This document shows, one piece after another, positions 35,326-44,855 of a stretch of DNA of 64,000 bases. A model generated the notes under the pieces. It did not search any database and was not told where the DNA came from. It worked only from the letters and a program-made list of their open reading frames with translations. The stretch is from Alkalibacillus aidingensis (GTDB lineage Bacteria; Bacillota; Bacilli; Bacillales; Alkalibacillaceae). Within the stretch, counting starts at the first letter, position 1; each line of letters opens with the position of its first letter. The translations under genes and the position numbers were made by a program. The stretch lies in NCBI RefSeq assembly GCF_014595945.1, contig NZ_JABXWU010000002.1, positions 248,001 to 312,000 of the forward strand, in the 5' to 3' direction.

Positions 35326-35564
35326 GCTGTATCTCCCTTCTTTTTCTAACAGACAAATTATAGCATGACCTTATACCTAATCAAAGGTACAAAAAATCTA
35401 ACTAGACCTTTTTCACCATCCCTTGTTTGATCAAGCTCTCCCTTCCCCCTTACAACGTGACTTAACTGTTTATTTAGTTTAAATAATCAATTTTTTTCTG
35501 GAAAACTTGTCGAACTTTGGTATAATTTCTTTATGCGTTTAATAGGACAAAGGGAGGGGAATTT

Positions 35565-36377
35565 ATGTTAACTTGTAAAAATTGTCAACACCAACAAGTT
35601 AGTGGTAAGTTTTGTGAAGAATGTGGAACGCCTTTAGAAAACTTACATAACACAGAAGGAAATCCAGGTTCATTACCTAATGAACAATTGGAGCAGACTC
35701 AAGTAAACAATCAACAGCAAGGTCAAAATAATCAACTAGACAACATTAAAGCACATACACAGAACTATTTTGACTTCTTCAAGAACATTCTCAAAAATCC
35801 AAACCTAGCTTTAGAGAAATCTGACCAAAGCTATCTAAACGGGATTATTACATTAGTTATTCTTTCTATTACGCTATCATTGGGCTTATACTTCTTATTG
35901 AATGGGTTATTTGAACAAACATTTGGTGGATTTGGATTTGTTGATGGGGAGAGTGAATCCTTACCGTTCTTCCAAATAACGACTCGCTTAGTATTCGGGG
36001 CGTTACTAATTATCGCTTCTGGACTTGCAGGGTTATGGATTACTTTAAAAATAGGTAAAGTCAATCTTTCCTTTACAACCATCTTAGCTCAATATGGTGC
36101 ATTAGCTGTGCCTTTTACGATATTATCTATTCTTTCCATCTTAACAGGGCTAAGTACATCTGTTCAATTGACTTTTCTACTTGTATCGATTGCCTTATTC
36201 GTTTTCACATTCCTAGCACCTGTTATTTTGAGCTTTTATCATTTAATCAAAACCAATGAAAACAGTCAGATTATTTACCTAAGTATCGGTAGTTATATCA
36301 TCACATCCTTTATCATCTACATTTTATTCCGTATTTATTTAGAAAATTTACTAGATACGATCGGGTGGATTATATAA
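35565..36377 (+). CDS. Zinc-ribbon multi-pass membrane protein (Yip1-like)
   Basis: A 270-residue protein with an N-terminal zinc ribbon (CKNCQHQ and CEECGTP, residues 4-24), a Gln/Asn-rich linker (about 35-70) and five to six hydrophobic segments in the C-terminal two-thirds, similar in layout to Yip1/DUF-type membrane proteins of Bacillus. Function is unknown. It is divergent from the TcaA-like gene with 240 bp between, which contains a TATAAT-like box near 35520. The paired arrangement of two zinc-ribbon membrane proteins suggests a shared envelope role. A GGAGGGG site precedes the ATG. Confidence 0.72.
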   Translation: MLTCKNCQHQQVSGKFCEECGTPLENLHNTEGNPGSLPNEQLEQTQVNNQQQGQNNQLDNIKAHTQNYFDFFKNILKNPNLALEKSDQSYLNGIITLVILSITLSLGLYFLLNGLFEQTFGGFGFVDGESESLPFFQITTRLVFGALLIIASGLAGLWITLKIGKVNLSFTTILAQYGALAVPFTILSILSILTGLSTSVQLTFLLVSIALFVFTFLAPVILSFYHLIKTNENSQIIYLSIGSYIITSFIIYILFRIYLENLLDTIGWII

Positions 36378-36385
36378 GATAGTAT

Positions 36386-36438
36386 AAAAAGGGTAGATCC
36401 TATAGTCATGTAGACTGAGTGGTAGGATCTACCCTTTA
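36386..36438. terminator. Intrinsic terminator between convergent genes
   Basis: The 14-15-bp stem AAAGGGTAGATCCTA with TAGGATCTACCCTTT closes a loop of about 22 bases. It lies 10 bp after the zinc-ribbon membrane gene and before the end of lutC on the other strand. It can serve both directions. Confidence 0.75.
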
Positions 36439-36469
36439 CTATTTAACCTAATTGTCTTAACTTAACCGA

Positions 36470-37141
36470 TCAATCAACTATGATATAGAATACTTCCATA
36501 GGACCGTGAACCCCCACAACGAGGTCCATCTCGATATCGGCACTATTACTTGGACCAGAAATAAAGTTAATACATGTTGGCACCTGATCCATTTCATCAA
36601 CTTCCTTGGCAACATCAGTTATTCGATAAATTAATCTCTCTTTAGGTACCAAGGCGATATATCGTTTCGGTAATAAACTAATAGCCCTAGCTTTGTCTCG
36701 ACTATTCATAAGGACAACTGAACCTGATTCTGCAAGCGCATAATCACACGTGGTGATACCAAAATCAGCCGTCTCAGCGTGCCCTAACACTTGATTAGAA
36801 TCACCTTCGAATAGAATTTCGTAGTTATCAGGTAAACCCTTAACCATAGATCTTGTTTCTTGATCATTCCAAACTGAAACTCTCATCGTGTCAAAACGCG
36901 CTAAAATATCACTAATCTTCTGGGCCAAATCCGACTTATTTACCCTAAACCACTCAATACCTAGTCGCTCACTTTGATCCGTAAACTCTTCAACCAATTG
37001 CTCCTCACTGAATAATTGACTTTTAGATTTAGCAAGTGGGTTAGTGAATTTACGCAAAGGGCGGTCAGAATCTAGCGTTTTATTTAGATTTTCTCGCACT
37101 TCATCTAAAAAACGTTCACGATTGTGAATCTTTCCATTCAA
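36470..37141 (-). CDS. lutC: L-lactate utilisation protein LutC (LUD domain)
   Basis: A protein of about 223 residues with the LUD fold: ADFGITTCDYALAESGSVVL near residues 128-147 and the C-terminal FISGPSNSADIEMDLVVGVH near 196-215 are typical of LutC/YkgG. With LutA and LutB it forms the iron-sulfur complex that oxidises L-lactate to pyruvate. A TTG start at 37141, five bases after AGGTGA, is preferred over a GTG within that site. It is the last gene of the operon, 39 bp after lutB. Confidence 0.92.
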   Translation of the reverse strand: MNGKIHNRERFLDEVRENLNKTLDSDRPLRKFTNPLAKSKSQLFSEEQLVEEFTDQSERLGIEWFRVNKSDLAQKISDILARFDTMRVSVWNDQETRSMVKGLPDNYEILFEGDSNQVLGHAETADFGITTCDYALAESGSVVLMNSRDKARAISLLPKRYIALVPKERLIYRITDVAKEVDEMDQVPTCINFISGPSNSADIEMDLVVGVHGPMEVFYIIVD

Positions 37142-37180
37142 ACGAATCACCTACTTTAAAGTGGTTTTAATTCTAGTTAT

Positions 37181-38602
37181 CTAAGACGAAGACCTTCCAT
37201 TTTGTTTACGATTAGCATACCATTTCCGAAACGATTCCTTTTTCGGTGCTGGAAAGTCCCTCGATTGTGTCCAATTATTCATAAGACCTGGTCCACGTTT
37301 AATATCTTTTTCACGGGATACCTTCTCTGCAGCATTTACACCTAGCTGATAGAATTTAGGATGTGTCGCGCCAAATTTAAACATTTTCATTAACATTCTC
37401 TCTGACATTTCACTTTTCTTTTCTTTTTCAACCATGTTCTCACGGTGTCTGACTAACAGTTCATGTAATGGGATTTTAACCGGACACGCCTCAGTACAAG
37501 CTCCACACAATGAAGAGGCGTAAGGTAGTTCTTTATAATCTTCATAACCGCCTAATAGTGGGGAAAGAATCGCTCCTACTGGTCCAGGATAAATCGATCC
37601 ATACGAGTGACCACCCACATGGGAATATACTGGACAAACATTAATACAAGCTGCACATCTGATACAATGCAAAATACTTTGAAACTCAGTTCCTAGAATC
37701 TTAGATCGCCCATTATCAACAATCACTAAATGAAAGTCGTCTGGACCATCGACCTCACCCTTCTGACGTGGCCCCGTTAACGCTGTCACATAAGTGGTTA
37801 GTTTTTGACCAACTGAACTTCTAGCTAACAAAGTAATGAGCACTTCCCATTCCTTCCAAGTTGGCACCACTCTTTCCATTCCCATTACCGTGATTTGTGT
37901 CTTTGGGACCGTTGAGACTAGCCGTGCATTCCCCTCATTAGTTACAAGCGAAACCGTACCAGACTCTGCAATCGCAAAATTACAACCTGTAATCCCGATA
38001 TCCGCTTTCATAAATTTCTCTCTTAATTGCTCTCTAGTAAAACGGGTTAATTCTTCAGGCTCCTCAGTCCCTTCATAACCCAGCCGCTCCTGATAGACAT
38101 CCCGAATTTGTTCTCTATTTTTATGTAACGCAGGTGCGACAATGTGTGAAGGTGGATCGTGTTCGTCAACTTGTAAAATATACTCACCTAAGTCTGTTTC
38201 AAGAACTTCGCAGCCAACAGCTTCTAAGGCTTCATTCATCCCTATCTCTTCAGTAACCATCGATTTGGATTTAACCACACTCTTCGCCTTTTTCTCCTCA
38301 GCAATCTGGGTAATATACTCATTAGCTTCCTCAGGCGTCCTAGCAAAATGAACATGACCACCCAGTTCACTCACTTTATCACTGAGCAGTTTTAAATAGT
38401 AATCTAAATGTTGGATCGTATGATTACGGATGTCTTCACCCATCTTGCGCCACTCTTCCCAATCACCCATGTCCTCTGCCGCATTTAGTCGTGCTGACCT
38501 TAGCCGATCCTGAGCACTTTGAACATTCTCACGCATAAATAAATCTTCAATTCCTGACTTTGTACGATCTTCAAACGACTGATCACTAATCTTCATTCCC
38601 AT
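37181..38602 (-). CDS. lutB: L-lactate utilisation iron-sulfur protein LutB
   Basis: A protein of about 473 residues combining an N-terminal LUD domain ([19 protein letters not shown] near 207-225) with two ferredoxin-type 4Fe-4S motifs, [19 protein letters not shown] near 308-326 and [17 protein letters not shown] near 358-374. This is the LutB/YkgF architecture. The ATG at 38602 follows AAGGAAGGTGA and overlaps the lutA end by 17 bases. LutB carries electrons within the LutABC complex that lets cells grow on lactate. Confidence 0.95.
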   Translation of the reverse strand: MGMKISDQSFEDRTKSGIEDLFMRENVQSAQDRLRSARLNAAEDMGDWEEWRKMGEDIRNHTIQHLDYYLKLLSDKVSELGGHVHFARTPEEANEYITQIAEEKKAKSVVKSKSMVTEEIGMNEALEAVGCEVLETDLGEYILQVDEHDPPSHIVAPALHKNREQIRDVYQERLGYEGTEEPEELTRFTREQLREKFMKADIGITGCNFAIAESGTVSLVTNEGNARLVSTVPKTQITVMGMERVVPTWKEWEVLITLLARSSVGQKLTTYVTALTGPRQKGEVDGPDDFHLVIVDNGRSKILGTEFQSILHCIRCAACINVCPVYSHVGGHSYGSIYPGPVGAILSPLLGGYEDYKELPYASSLCGACTEACPVKIPLHELLVRHRENMVEKEKKSEMSERMLMKMFKFGATHPKFYQLGVNAAEKVSREKDIKRGPGLMNNWTQSRDFPAPKKESFRKWYANRKQNGRSSS

Positions 38603-39335
38603 GATGGTCACCTTCCTTTGAAGAATGATTCAATAACTCTGCAATATGCATCACCTCAACATGACTTCCCTTACGCTTAAGCTTCCCTTCTATGTTCATT
38701 AAACAACTACAGTCTGCACCAATGAGATAATCGGCTCCAGACTCCTCAATGTTCCTAACCTTCTCCTCAACCATTTCATTTGAAATAGACGGCATTTTAA
38801 CCGAAAAGGTCCCACCAAAACCACAACATTCATAAGACTTATGAAGAGGCACATACTCCATCCCTTCTACATGTTCCATCAGCCTAAAAGGAGCCTCCTT
38901 CTCCCCCAATAAACGTGTCATGTGACAAGAAGTGTGGTAGGTAACCTTTTTATGGAAAGAAGACTGAACATCATCCTTCTTTAAGACATAAACCAAAAAC
39001 TGAGTGAATTCATAGGACTTATTCGCAAGTTGTTGAGCTCTTTTTCTTAACTCGGAACCCTCATCAAATAAGTGTGGGTATTCCTTTAACATCGCGACAC
39101 AAGACCCCGAAGGCGAAACGACATACTCTGCATCTTCAAAAACTGAAATCATATGCTTAGCACTTTCTTTTGCCTCAGTCCGATATCCACTATTAAAAGC
39201 CGGCTGGCCACAACAAGTTTGATTCATCGGAAAATCAACCTGACAGCCATTCCTTTCTAAAACCTCAACAACATCCTTACCCACTTCAGGATAGAAAATG
39301 TCAGATAAACACGTGATAAAAAGAGAAACACGCAT
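38586..39335 (-). CDS. lutA: L-lactate utilisation protein LutA (CCG-domain Fe-S protein)
   Basis: A 249-residue protein with two CCG domains: [13 protein letters not shown] near residue 39 and [15 protein letters not shown] near 166, preceded by [10 protein letters not shown] and SCHMTRL segments. This is the LutA/YkgE heterodisulfide-reductase-like subunit. It starts the lutABC operon, with an AAGGTGA site. The promoter region (39336-39437) is AT-rich. No LutR-type regulator or LutP permease is adjacent. Confidence 0.94.
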   Translation of the reverse strand: MRVSLFITCLSDIFYPEVGKDVVEVLERNGCQVDFPMNQTCCGQPAFNSGYRTEAKESAKHMISVFEDAEYVVSPSGSCVAMLKEYPHLFDEGSELRKRAQQLANKSYEFTQFLVYVLKKDDVQSSFHKKVTYHTSCHMTRLLGEKEAPFRLMEHVEGMEYVPLHKSYECCGFGGTFSVKMPSISNEMVEEKVRNIEESGADYLIGADCSCLMNIEGKLKRKGSHVEVMHIAELLNHSSKEGDHHGNED

Positions 39336-39437
39336 AGGTTCATCACCTTCTTCCCTAACGTCGTTTTTATTAAGAATAACTTGGTTAGCTATTTAAAACA
39401 ATACTTTTTGAATTTTCTTTATTTAATATAGACGCTC

Positions 39438-39468
39438 AAAAAAAACTACGCTCATACACGAGCGTAGA
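39438..39468 (-). terminator. Intrinsic terminator after the YiiX-like gene
   Basis: The stem CTACGCTC with GAGCGTAG (39446-39467) and a six-base loop is followed on the minus strand by a run of eight U. It lies directly after the YiiX-like gene and insulates the lut operon downstream. Confidence 0.85.
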
Positions 39469-39475
39469 CTTTACA

Positions 39476-40246
39476 CTACAAATCAATCTTGAATTCAAAA
39501 TCTTTATGTTTATACAAAACTTCAAATCTCGGATCATTCTCCAATTTGGTGGCGATATCTTCTGGCGCAAACAAGAAGTGATCATTTTCTATTTTGATTC
39601 CTGCACCGTAATAGTATGAAAGCCAGACGAGTTTCGAGCAATAGATCGCGCTCCATGGATCATCCAATGGGACATATGGCGAAAACGAAAATGGTGGAAC
39701 AGGTAAGTCCTGCTCTTTACAGCCGTTGTAAATTCGTAAATAGTTGACGGCATAGTTACTAGCCTTCTGTGCCGCTTCTTGATTTTTACATCTGATATGC
39801 ATATACATTGGATGAATGTCTATAAAATCCTCAATTAGCTCCATTCTCACTTCAGGGTCAGATACATTAGCTTCTACCGTATGTTTCTCATCAACGACAA
39901 TAGCTGAGTGACCCATATAGCCTGGTGGCATCTCCTCCCAAGCGTTATCACAAGCCACTAAAATATCACCGGGCTTAAACACTCGCTCACGTTCTTTTTC
40001 ACCCGATTGTTCATTTGGACTAATCAATGTTTTTAATCGGTACCCATCATTAAAGACACAAATAACGGTTACAGGTTCACGGTCTTCGTTGCCAAGATGA
40101 AATTGTGGTATCGGTGGAAATATCGCAATTAGCGAATCCCCTTTGTAAACCTTCAGATACTTCATCGCTGAATTCGCGCGCTTAACATCCACTTTAACCG
40201 TTAATAGTCCATCACTATGTGTTCCACTAACAATGGAATGACTCAT
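39476..40246 (-). CDS. YiiX/YebB-like permuted papain-fold hydrolase (YycO type)
   Basis: A protein of about 256 residues. The C-terminal half shows the permuted NlpC/P60-type pattern: PGDILVACDNAWEEM near 114, the catalytic-type His in GYMGHSAIVVDE near 134-145, and the catalytic-type Cys in AIYCSKLVWLSY near 209. Such enzymes are amidases or peptidases acting on lipids, peptidoglycan or poly-gamma-glutamate. No signal peptide is seen, so it may act in the cytosol. The N-terminal 85 residues are unlike the core and may be a small beta domain. The ATG at 40246 follows GAGGTG. The gene is isolated, with terminators on both sides. Confidence 0.72.
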   Translation of the reverse strand: MSHSIVSGTHSDGLLTVKVDVKRANSAMKYLKVYKGDSLIAIFPPIPQFHLGNEDREPVTVICVFNDGYRLKTLISPNEQSGEKERERVFKPGDILVACDNAWEEMPPGYMGHSAIVVDEKHTVEANVSDPEVRMELIEDFIDIHPMYMHIRCKNQEAAQKASNYAVNYLRIYNGCKEQDLPVPPFSFSPYVPLDDPWSAIYCSKLVWLSYYYGAGIKIENDHFLFAPEDIATKLENDPRFEVLYKHKDFEFKIDL

Positions 40247-40363
40247 TACGAAACACCTCATCAAGTATGTCATCTAATACAAGATATAGGCATTTCAAAC
40301 AATCCGTGCATGTTGATGTGAAAATGGGCTTGTATCCTCCGATGGTCTAATCAATTAAACGTT

Positions 40364-40395
40364 AAAAAAACCTCGCCCTTGTTGTGAGCGAGGTT
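40364..40395 (-). terminator. Isolated minus-strand intrinsic terminator
   Basis: The stem AACCTCGC with GCGAGGTT and an 11-base loop is followed on the minus strand by a run of seven U. It lies 117 bp upstream of the YiiX-like gene, with no minus-strand gene between it and the plus-strand wzz gene. It may end an unannotated short transcript from the AT-rich 40396-40660 region or act as an attenuator. Confidence 0.65.
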
Positions 40396-40660
40396 ACTGT
40401 ACAACTTTATTTGGATTCTTCAAAAGGGTAGTAAACCTAAGTATTTGACCATTATCAAAATATTATTTGAAGTTTTTAATAGGATTTTCAAAAAAAGTAA
40501 CGAAATTATATAAGTGTAAAGAAATTGATATTATTTATGTCTTTTTGATCATTCTTGTGGTATGATCTTTGACCTATATTTAAACATAACATAACTTGAT
40601 CAAATTCTTTGTCGCAATGTGATGATGGGTCAATTATTTTTAAATTGGAGGAACGAACAG

Positions 40661-41404
40661 ATGGAAAACACTATAACCATACAGGAAATCGGCGCGGTTT
40701 TAAAAAAACGGTTAAAAATGATAGTAGCTATAACGCTGGTTGCAATAGCCACCAGCTTCAGTTTAACTACCTTCTATATGACTCCTCAGTACGAAGCCAA
40801 TTCACAATTTATCGTCAACCAATCCGATCAACAGAATCAACAACAGATTACCCAAGGGGAAATTAGGACGAATGTGGAGTTAATCAACACTTATAATGTG
40901 ATCATCCAGAGTCCAGCTATCCTTAATTTAGTCATTAATGAATTGAACCTTGATTTATCCACTAGTCAATTAGCCAGTCAAATCAATGTCAGTCATGCTG
41001 AAAATTCCCAAGTCGTTAATGTGAAAATAACCGATTCTGACCACGCACAAGCAGTGGAACTGGCCAACACCACTGTATCAACTTTTAAAGAACATATTCC
41101 AAACTATATGAACGTGGATAATGTCAGCGTCCTATCAGAAGCTGTCCATCAAAGTGATCCTTCACCTGTCAGCCCGAACCTAACTTTGAATCTAGCAATC
41201 GCCATGATCCTTGGTATGATGATTGGTATCGGCCTTGCCTTTCTACTAGAATACTTCGACCAAACGATTAAAACGGAAGCTGATTTAGAAGAAACGCTCG
41301 ATTTACCAATGCTAGGAGTCATTTCAACGATCGAGGGTATTGATGAATCCGACCACCCTTCTGTCATTAATGAATTTAGAAAGGATGAGAAAGTTGTTTC
41401 GTAA
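40661..41404 (+). CDS. Wzz/CapA-type tyrosine kinase modulator
   Basis: A 247-residue membrane protein with an N-terminal transmembrane helix (MIVAITLVAIATSFSL), a central extracytoplasmic helical region and a C-terminal transmembrane helix (LAIAMILGMMIGIGLAFL near 190). This is the Wzz/YveK/YwqC family, which activates the cognate tyrosine kinase and controls exopolysaccharide chain length. The ATG at 40661 lies nine bases after GGAGG. It is followed by its kinase with a short overlap. Confidence 0.88.
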   Translation: MENTITIQEIGAVLKKRLKMIVAITLVAIATSFSLTTFYMTPQYEANSQFIVNQSDQQNQQQITQGEIRTNVELINTYNVIIQSPAILNLVINELNLDLSTSQLASQINVSHAENSQVVNVKITDSDHAQAVELANTTVSTFKEHIPNYMNVDNVSVLSEAVHQSDPSPVSPNLTLNLAIAMILGMMIGIGLAFLLEYFDQTIKTEADLEETLDLPMLGVISTIEGIDESDHPSVINEFRKDEKVVS

Positions 41405-42101
41405 ATTAACCAAACAGCGTTCAAAAAAAGATCTAATAAACCCTAGGACTCTAATTACACGTGATCAACCTAAATCAGCTATTTCCGAGCAGTATAGAAC
41501 CTTAAGAACCAACCTTCAATTCTCAGCAGTCGATCGTGACCTCCAATCAATCGTCGTTACATCATCCAATAAATCAGAAGGTAAAAGTATGACCTCTGCC
41601 AACCTTGCTATTGCATTTGCGCAACAAGGAAAGAAGGTTTTACTCGTTGATGCTGACTTGCGCAACCCAACCGTCCACTATACTTTTCGCATCAACAACA
41701 TTATTGGACTGAGTAACATTCTTGTTGGTGATTACCAACTATTCCAAACCGTCCAGGGCGTTAACGAAGATCACCTACACATTATATCAAGTGGACCCAT
41801 TCCACCAAATCCATCAGAATTATTAGCATCTAACGCGATGAAAGACTTAATCGAACAAAGCAAACAAACCTATGACCTCGTCATCTTTGACACACCACCC
41901 ATCCTAGCCGTCACCGACCCACAAATACTTGCCAATCAAGTTGACGGTGTCCTATTCGTCATCAGAAGTAAAGAAACCGAAATCGCCTCAGCCAAACGCG
42001 CCAAGGAGCTACTCAAACAAGCCAACGCCAACATACTAGGCACCGTTCTCAATGATCGAGATATCAAGAGTGGAAATTACTACTATTATTATGGCTATTA
42101 A
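41385..42101 (+). CDS. BY-type tyrosine kinase (CpsD/CapB family)
   Basis: A bacterial tyrosine kinase of about 238 residues: Walker A SSNKSEGKSMTSANLAI near residues 53-69, Walker A' VLLVDADLRNP near 79-89, Walker B DLVIFDTPP near 163-171, and a C-terminal tyrosine cluster (GNYYYYYGY) that is autophosphorylated in this family. The start is either the ATG at 41385 or a TTG at 41394, eight bases after AAAGGA. It overlaps the modulator gene. No phosphatase, glycosyltransferase or flippase gene follows, so the target pathway is encoded elsewhere. Confidence 0.88.
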   Translation: MRKLFRKLTKQRSKKDLINPRTLITRDQPKSAISEQYRTLRTNLQFSAVDRDLQSIVVTSSNKSEGKSMTSANLAIAFAQQGKKVLLVDADLRNPTVHYTFRINNIIGLSNILVGDYQLFQTVQGVNEDHLHIISSGPIPPNPSELLASNAMKDLIEQSKQTYDLVIFDTPPILAVTDPQILANQVDGVLFVIRSKETEIASAKRAKELLKQANANILGTVLNDRDIKSGNYYYYYGY

Positions 42102-42522
42102 ATTTGATGAGTTTGGCCCTCCCGGATTAAGGGGTGGGCCTATTCGTCAAAAATATCTAGTCGACCTCCATCAACTTTTTCCGGCATTCAGGGCTCTCGG
42201 TCCGACCTTCGCGTTCCCTTTCCGGCGTTTAAGCCCACTATTAAGACCGTCAACACTCACTTCCCTTATCATACCTCTCATTTTTTAACCCCCATAAATT
42301 TAAGCCTTTTCTCATGGTAGTTTGATAGATTTTTACAGTTAATCAACCACTTTAAGACTTTCGAATGTCAGATTCGAAGTTTTTCAACAGATTTATTTAT
42401 TTTTCCCTGAGACTATAGCCTAAAATTAACATGGTTGTGCACATATGGCCGGTTTGACAGGCTACAAAACATAGTGTTAATCTTATTCTGAATTTTCTGT
42501 TCACTAACTTTCAAAGGAGGTG

Positions 42523-42549
42523 AAATTTTATTTTACCTCAGAGTGTAAG
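42523..42549 (+). promoter_or_regulatory. Perfect Shine-Dalgarno-like sequence in a hairpin, no start codon
   Basis: AAAGGAGGTGA (42523-42533) is a perfect match to the 16S 3' end but has no ATG, GTG or TTG at usable distance before a stop. Its GAGGT pairs with ACCTC downstream (42545-42549 region) to form a hairpin. It lies 150 bp before the nagZ start. In Bacillus such non-translated STAB-SD sites stabilise messages. The rest of the 582-bp gap between the kinase and nagZ shows no gene. Confidence 0.4.
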
Positions 42550-42558
42550 CGCTTTACT
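42544..42558. promoter_or_regulatory. cre-like box upstream of nagZ
   Basis: TGTAAGCGCTTTACT resembles the CcpA cre consensus, with an imperfect right arm. It is located 126 bp before the nagZ start and partly overlaps the SD-bearing hairpin. It would couple wall-sugar hydrolase expression to carbon status. Confidence 0.5.
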
Positions 42559-42683
42559 AATCATCTATCCATAAAATTCAACTGACCCTTCACTAAACTC
42601 TACAAAGGAACTTCACTCATTACACCAAGAATAGGTTTACCCAGTATTTAACTCTATTAACCTTCTAAGGTGGTGTTAATTGA

Positions 42684-44786
42684 ATGAAAAAGTTTAAAAC
42701 CGTTATGTTTTCATTTCTAGTTTTAATGCTGATTGTTTCACAGATGACTGGTTCCTTATCTAAGAAAGTGTTTGCTGAGGAATCGGTTAACGATTTAATC
42801 ATTCTTCAAAATGTCCCACAGGTGGAGATCAACCAAGATAATATTCAACTTAACGCGCTAAACGTTTATGACGAAGGCTATTTCACACAAGTTTCAGAAG
42901 ACGTTAAGTGGTCTTCTACGAACGAAAATGTTGCTGAAGTCGATCAAGATGGAAATGTCACTTTAACTGGTCAAAATGGTCGTACATTTATTAAAGTGAC
43001 TAACGGAACTTATGAAGACCAGATTACCATCGATTATAAGGTCGACCCAGATCATGCATCTGAAAAGGGAAAACCCGTGTCAGAACTTCAAGTCATCAAA
43101 CAACAAGGCGATCGTTATGATCTTATCGAGCATGCTTTAAATGAATTAACTATTGAAGAAAAAGTTGGTCGAATGCTGATGCCGGACTTCCGTAACTGGG
43201 ATGGAGAAAACGTCACGGAAATGTTGCCGGAGATTGAGCAACTCGTTAAGGATTATCATTTAGGTGGTGTCATTTTATTTGCTGAGAATGTCCAAACCAC
43301 TGAACAAACAGCTCAGCTTGTTTCCGATTACCAGGAAGCTGCAGAGAAATTCGGGTTAATGATGACGATTGACCAAGAAGGTGGTATCGTCACTCGCCTA
43401 CAATCAGGAACAGACATGCCGGGTAATATGGCCCTTGGAGCAACAGGCTCAGAGGACATAGCTTATGATGTCGGTCAAGCAATTGGTCAAGAGCTCCATT
43501 CACTTGGTATTAACATTAATTTCTCACCTGTCATGGACGTCAACAATAACCCGGATAACCCAGTGATTGGTGTCCGTTCCTTTGGCGAAGATCCTGATTT
43601 GGTTGCTGATTTAGGGATTGCCTATACTGAAGGGTTACAATCAGCTGGTGTTGCAGCCACAGGAAAGCATTTTCCAGGTCATGGAGATACAGATGTCGAC
43701 TCACACCTAGGTCTACCGGAAGTTCCACATGATCGTGAACGGTTAGAACAGGTAGAGCTTTACCCATTTCAGCAAGCTATGGAATCTGGCATGGATATGA
43801 TCATGACAGCACATGTGACTTTCCCACAAATCGATGATACGAAAGTTACCTCTGAAGCAACAGGTGAGGAAATTGCGTTACCAGCAACTTTATCCCATAA
43901 AGTGTTAACCGAATTAATTCGTGAAGACATGGGGTATGATGGCGTGATCACAACTGATGCGATGAACATGAATGCGATCACTGATCACTTTGGGCCTGTA
44001 GATGCGGCGATTCGTGCAGTAGAAGCAGGAAGTGATATCGTCTTAATGCCTGTTGGTTTAGAAGAAGTCGCAGACGGGCTTCTAGATGCGATCGACAATG
44101 GTGACATTTCAGAAGAAAGAATTGAAGCTTCTGTTGAGAGAATACTAACTTTAAAACTTGAACGTGGAATTATCAAGCAGGAAAATCCACAACCGGTTGA
44201 AGATAAAATTGATAATGCTTTACAAGTAGTGGGTGCAGAGGAACATCAACAGGTGGAAAAAGAAGCAGCCGAACATTCTATTACTCTAGTTAAAAATGAA
44301 GACCACGCCTTGCCACTTTCAAAAGATGTAGATGGTGAAGTGGTTGTTGTTGGTAATAGCTTCATAGATGACCTTGGTGACGCAGTAGAATCCTACCATG
44401 ACAACACTACTGTTATCCAAACTAGCGGTAGCTTAACCGATGATCAACTTGAAACCATCGAAAATGCTGAGGCCGTTATAGCTGGATCTTATACATTTAA
44501 TGTCAACGGGCGTTCACCAGACCATCCGGAAATGGAGCTTATTAATTCCTTGCCAGATATGACCGATGCACCGGTCATCGCCGTAGGAATTCGTAACCCT
44601 TATGACATTATGGCTTATCCGAACGTTGATGGTTATCTAGCACAATTCGGATTCAACCAGGCAAGTTTTGCAGCTACTGCAGCGACCATTTTTGGAGAAA
44701 ATCAGCCAACTGGAACACTACCGGTAACGATCCCGACTATTGATGGTGATGTTTTATATGAATTCGGGCATGGCTTAAGTTACTAA
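42684..44786 (+). CDS. nagZ: Exported beta-N-acetylglucosaminidase, GH3 NagZ type
   Basis: A 700-residue exported glycosidase. A signal sequence covers about the first 31 residues, followed by a Big2/Ig-like domain (about 36-120). The GH3 domain begins near 145 and contains GKHFPGHGDTDVDSHLGLP near 328-345, with the Asp-His acid/base dyad in DSH, and the nucleophile Asp425 in VITTDAMNM. A C-terminal GH3 domain follows to the end. It removes GlcNAc from wall-derived muropeptides outside the cell, as B. subtilis NagZ does. It is paired with NamZ downstream. Confidence 0.9.
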   Translation: MKKFKTVMFSFLVLMLIVSQMTGSLSKKVFAEESVNDLIILQNVPQVEINQDNIQLNALNVYDEGYFTQVSEDVKWSSTNENVAEVDQDGNVTLTGQNGRTFIKVTNGTYEDQITIDYKVDPDHASEKGKPVSELQVIKQQGDRYDLIEHALNELTIEEKVGRMLMPDFRNWDGENVTEMLPEIEQLVKDYHLGGVILFAENVQTTEQTAQLVSDYQEAAEKFGLMMTIDQEGGIVTRLQSGTDMPGNMALGATGSEDIAYDVGQAIGQELHSLGININFSPVMDVNNNPDNPVIGVRSFGEDPDLVADLGIAYTEGLQSAGVAATGKHFPGHGDTDVDSHLGLPEVPHDRERLEQVELYPFQQAMESGMDMIMTAHVTFPQIDDTKVTSEATGEEIALPATLSHKVLTELIREDMGYDGVITTDAMNMNAITDHFGPVDAAIRAVEAGSDIVLMPVGLEEVADGLLDAIDNGDISEERIEASVERILTLKLERGIIKQENPQPVEDKIDNALQVVGAEEHQQVEKEAAEHSITLVKNEDHALPLSKDVDGEVVVVGNSFIDDLGDAVESYHDNTTVIQTSGSLTDDQLETIENAEAVIAGSYTFNVNGRSPDHPEMELINSLPDMTDAPVIAVGIRNPYDIMAYPNVDGYLAQFGFNQASFAATAATIFGENQPTGTLPVTIPTIDGDVLYEFGHGLSY

Positions 44787-44800
44787 ACGCAACAGCGATA

Positions 44801-44818
44801 AGGTGGGCTCCCCCACCT
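44801..44818 (+). terminator. Short hairpin between nagZ and namZ
   Basis: AGGTGGG and CCCACCT form a stem with a four-base loop 14 bp after the nagZ stop. There is no U-tract, so it is more likely a message-processing or stabilising hairpin, or weak attenuator, than a full terminator. Confidence 0.4.
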
Positions 44819-44855
44819 ACCGTTTAATAAAATCCAATTAAAGGAGGAAGTCCCA

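Noticed and set aside
42102-42288. A short 78-codon frame after the tyrosine kinase
   Set aside because: It starts inside the kinase gene in another frame, has no RBS and an amino acid pattern unlike its neighbours.
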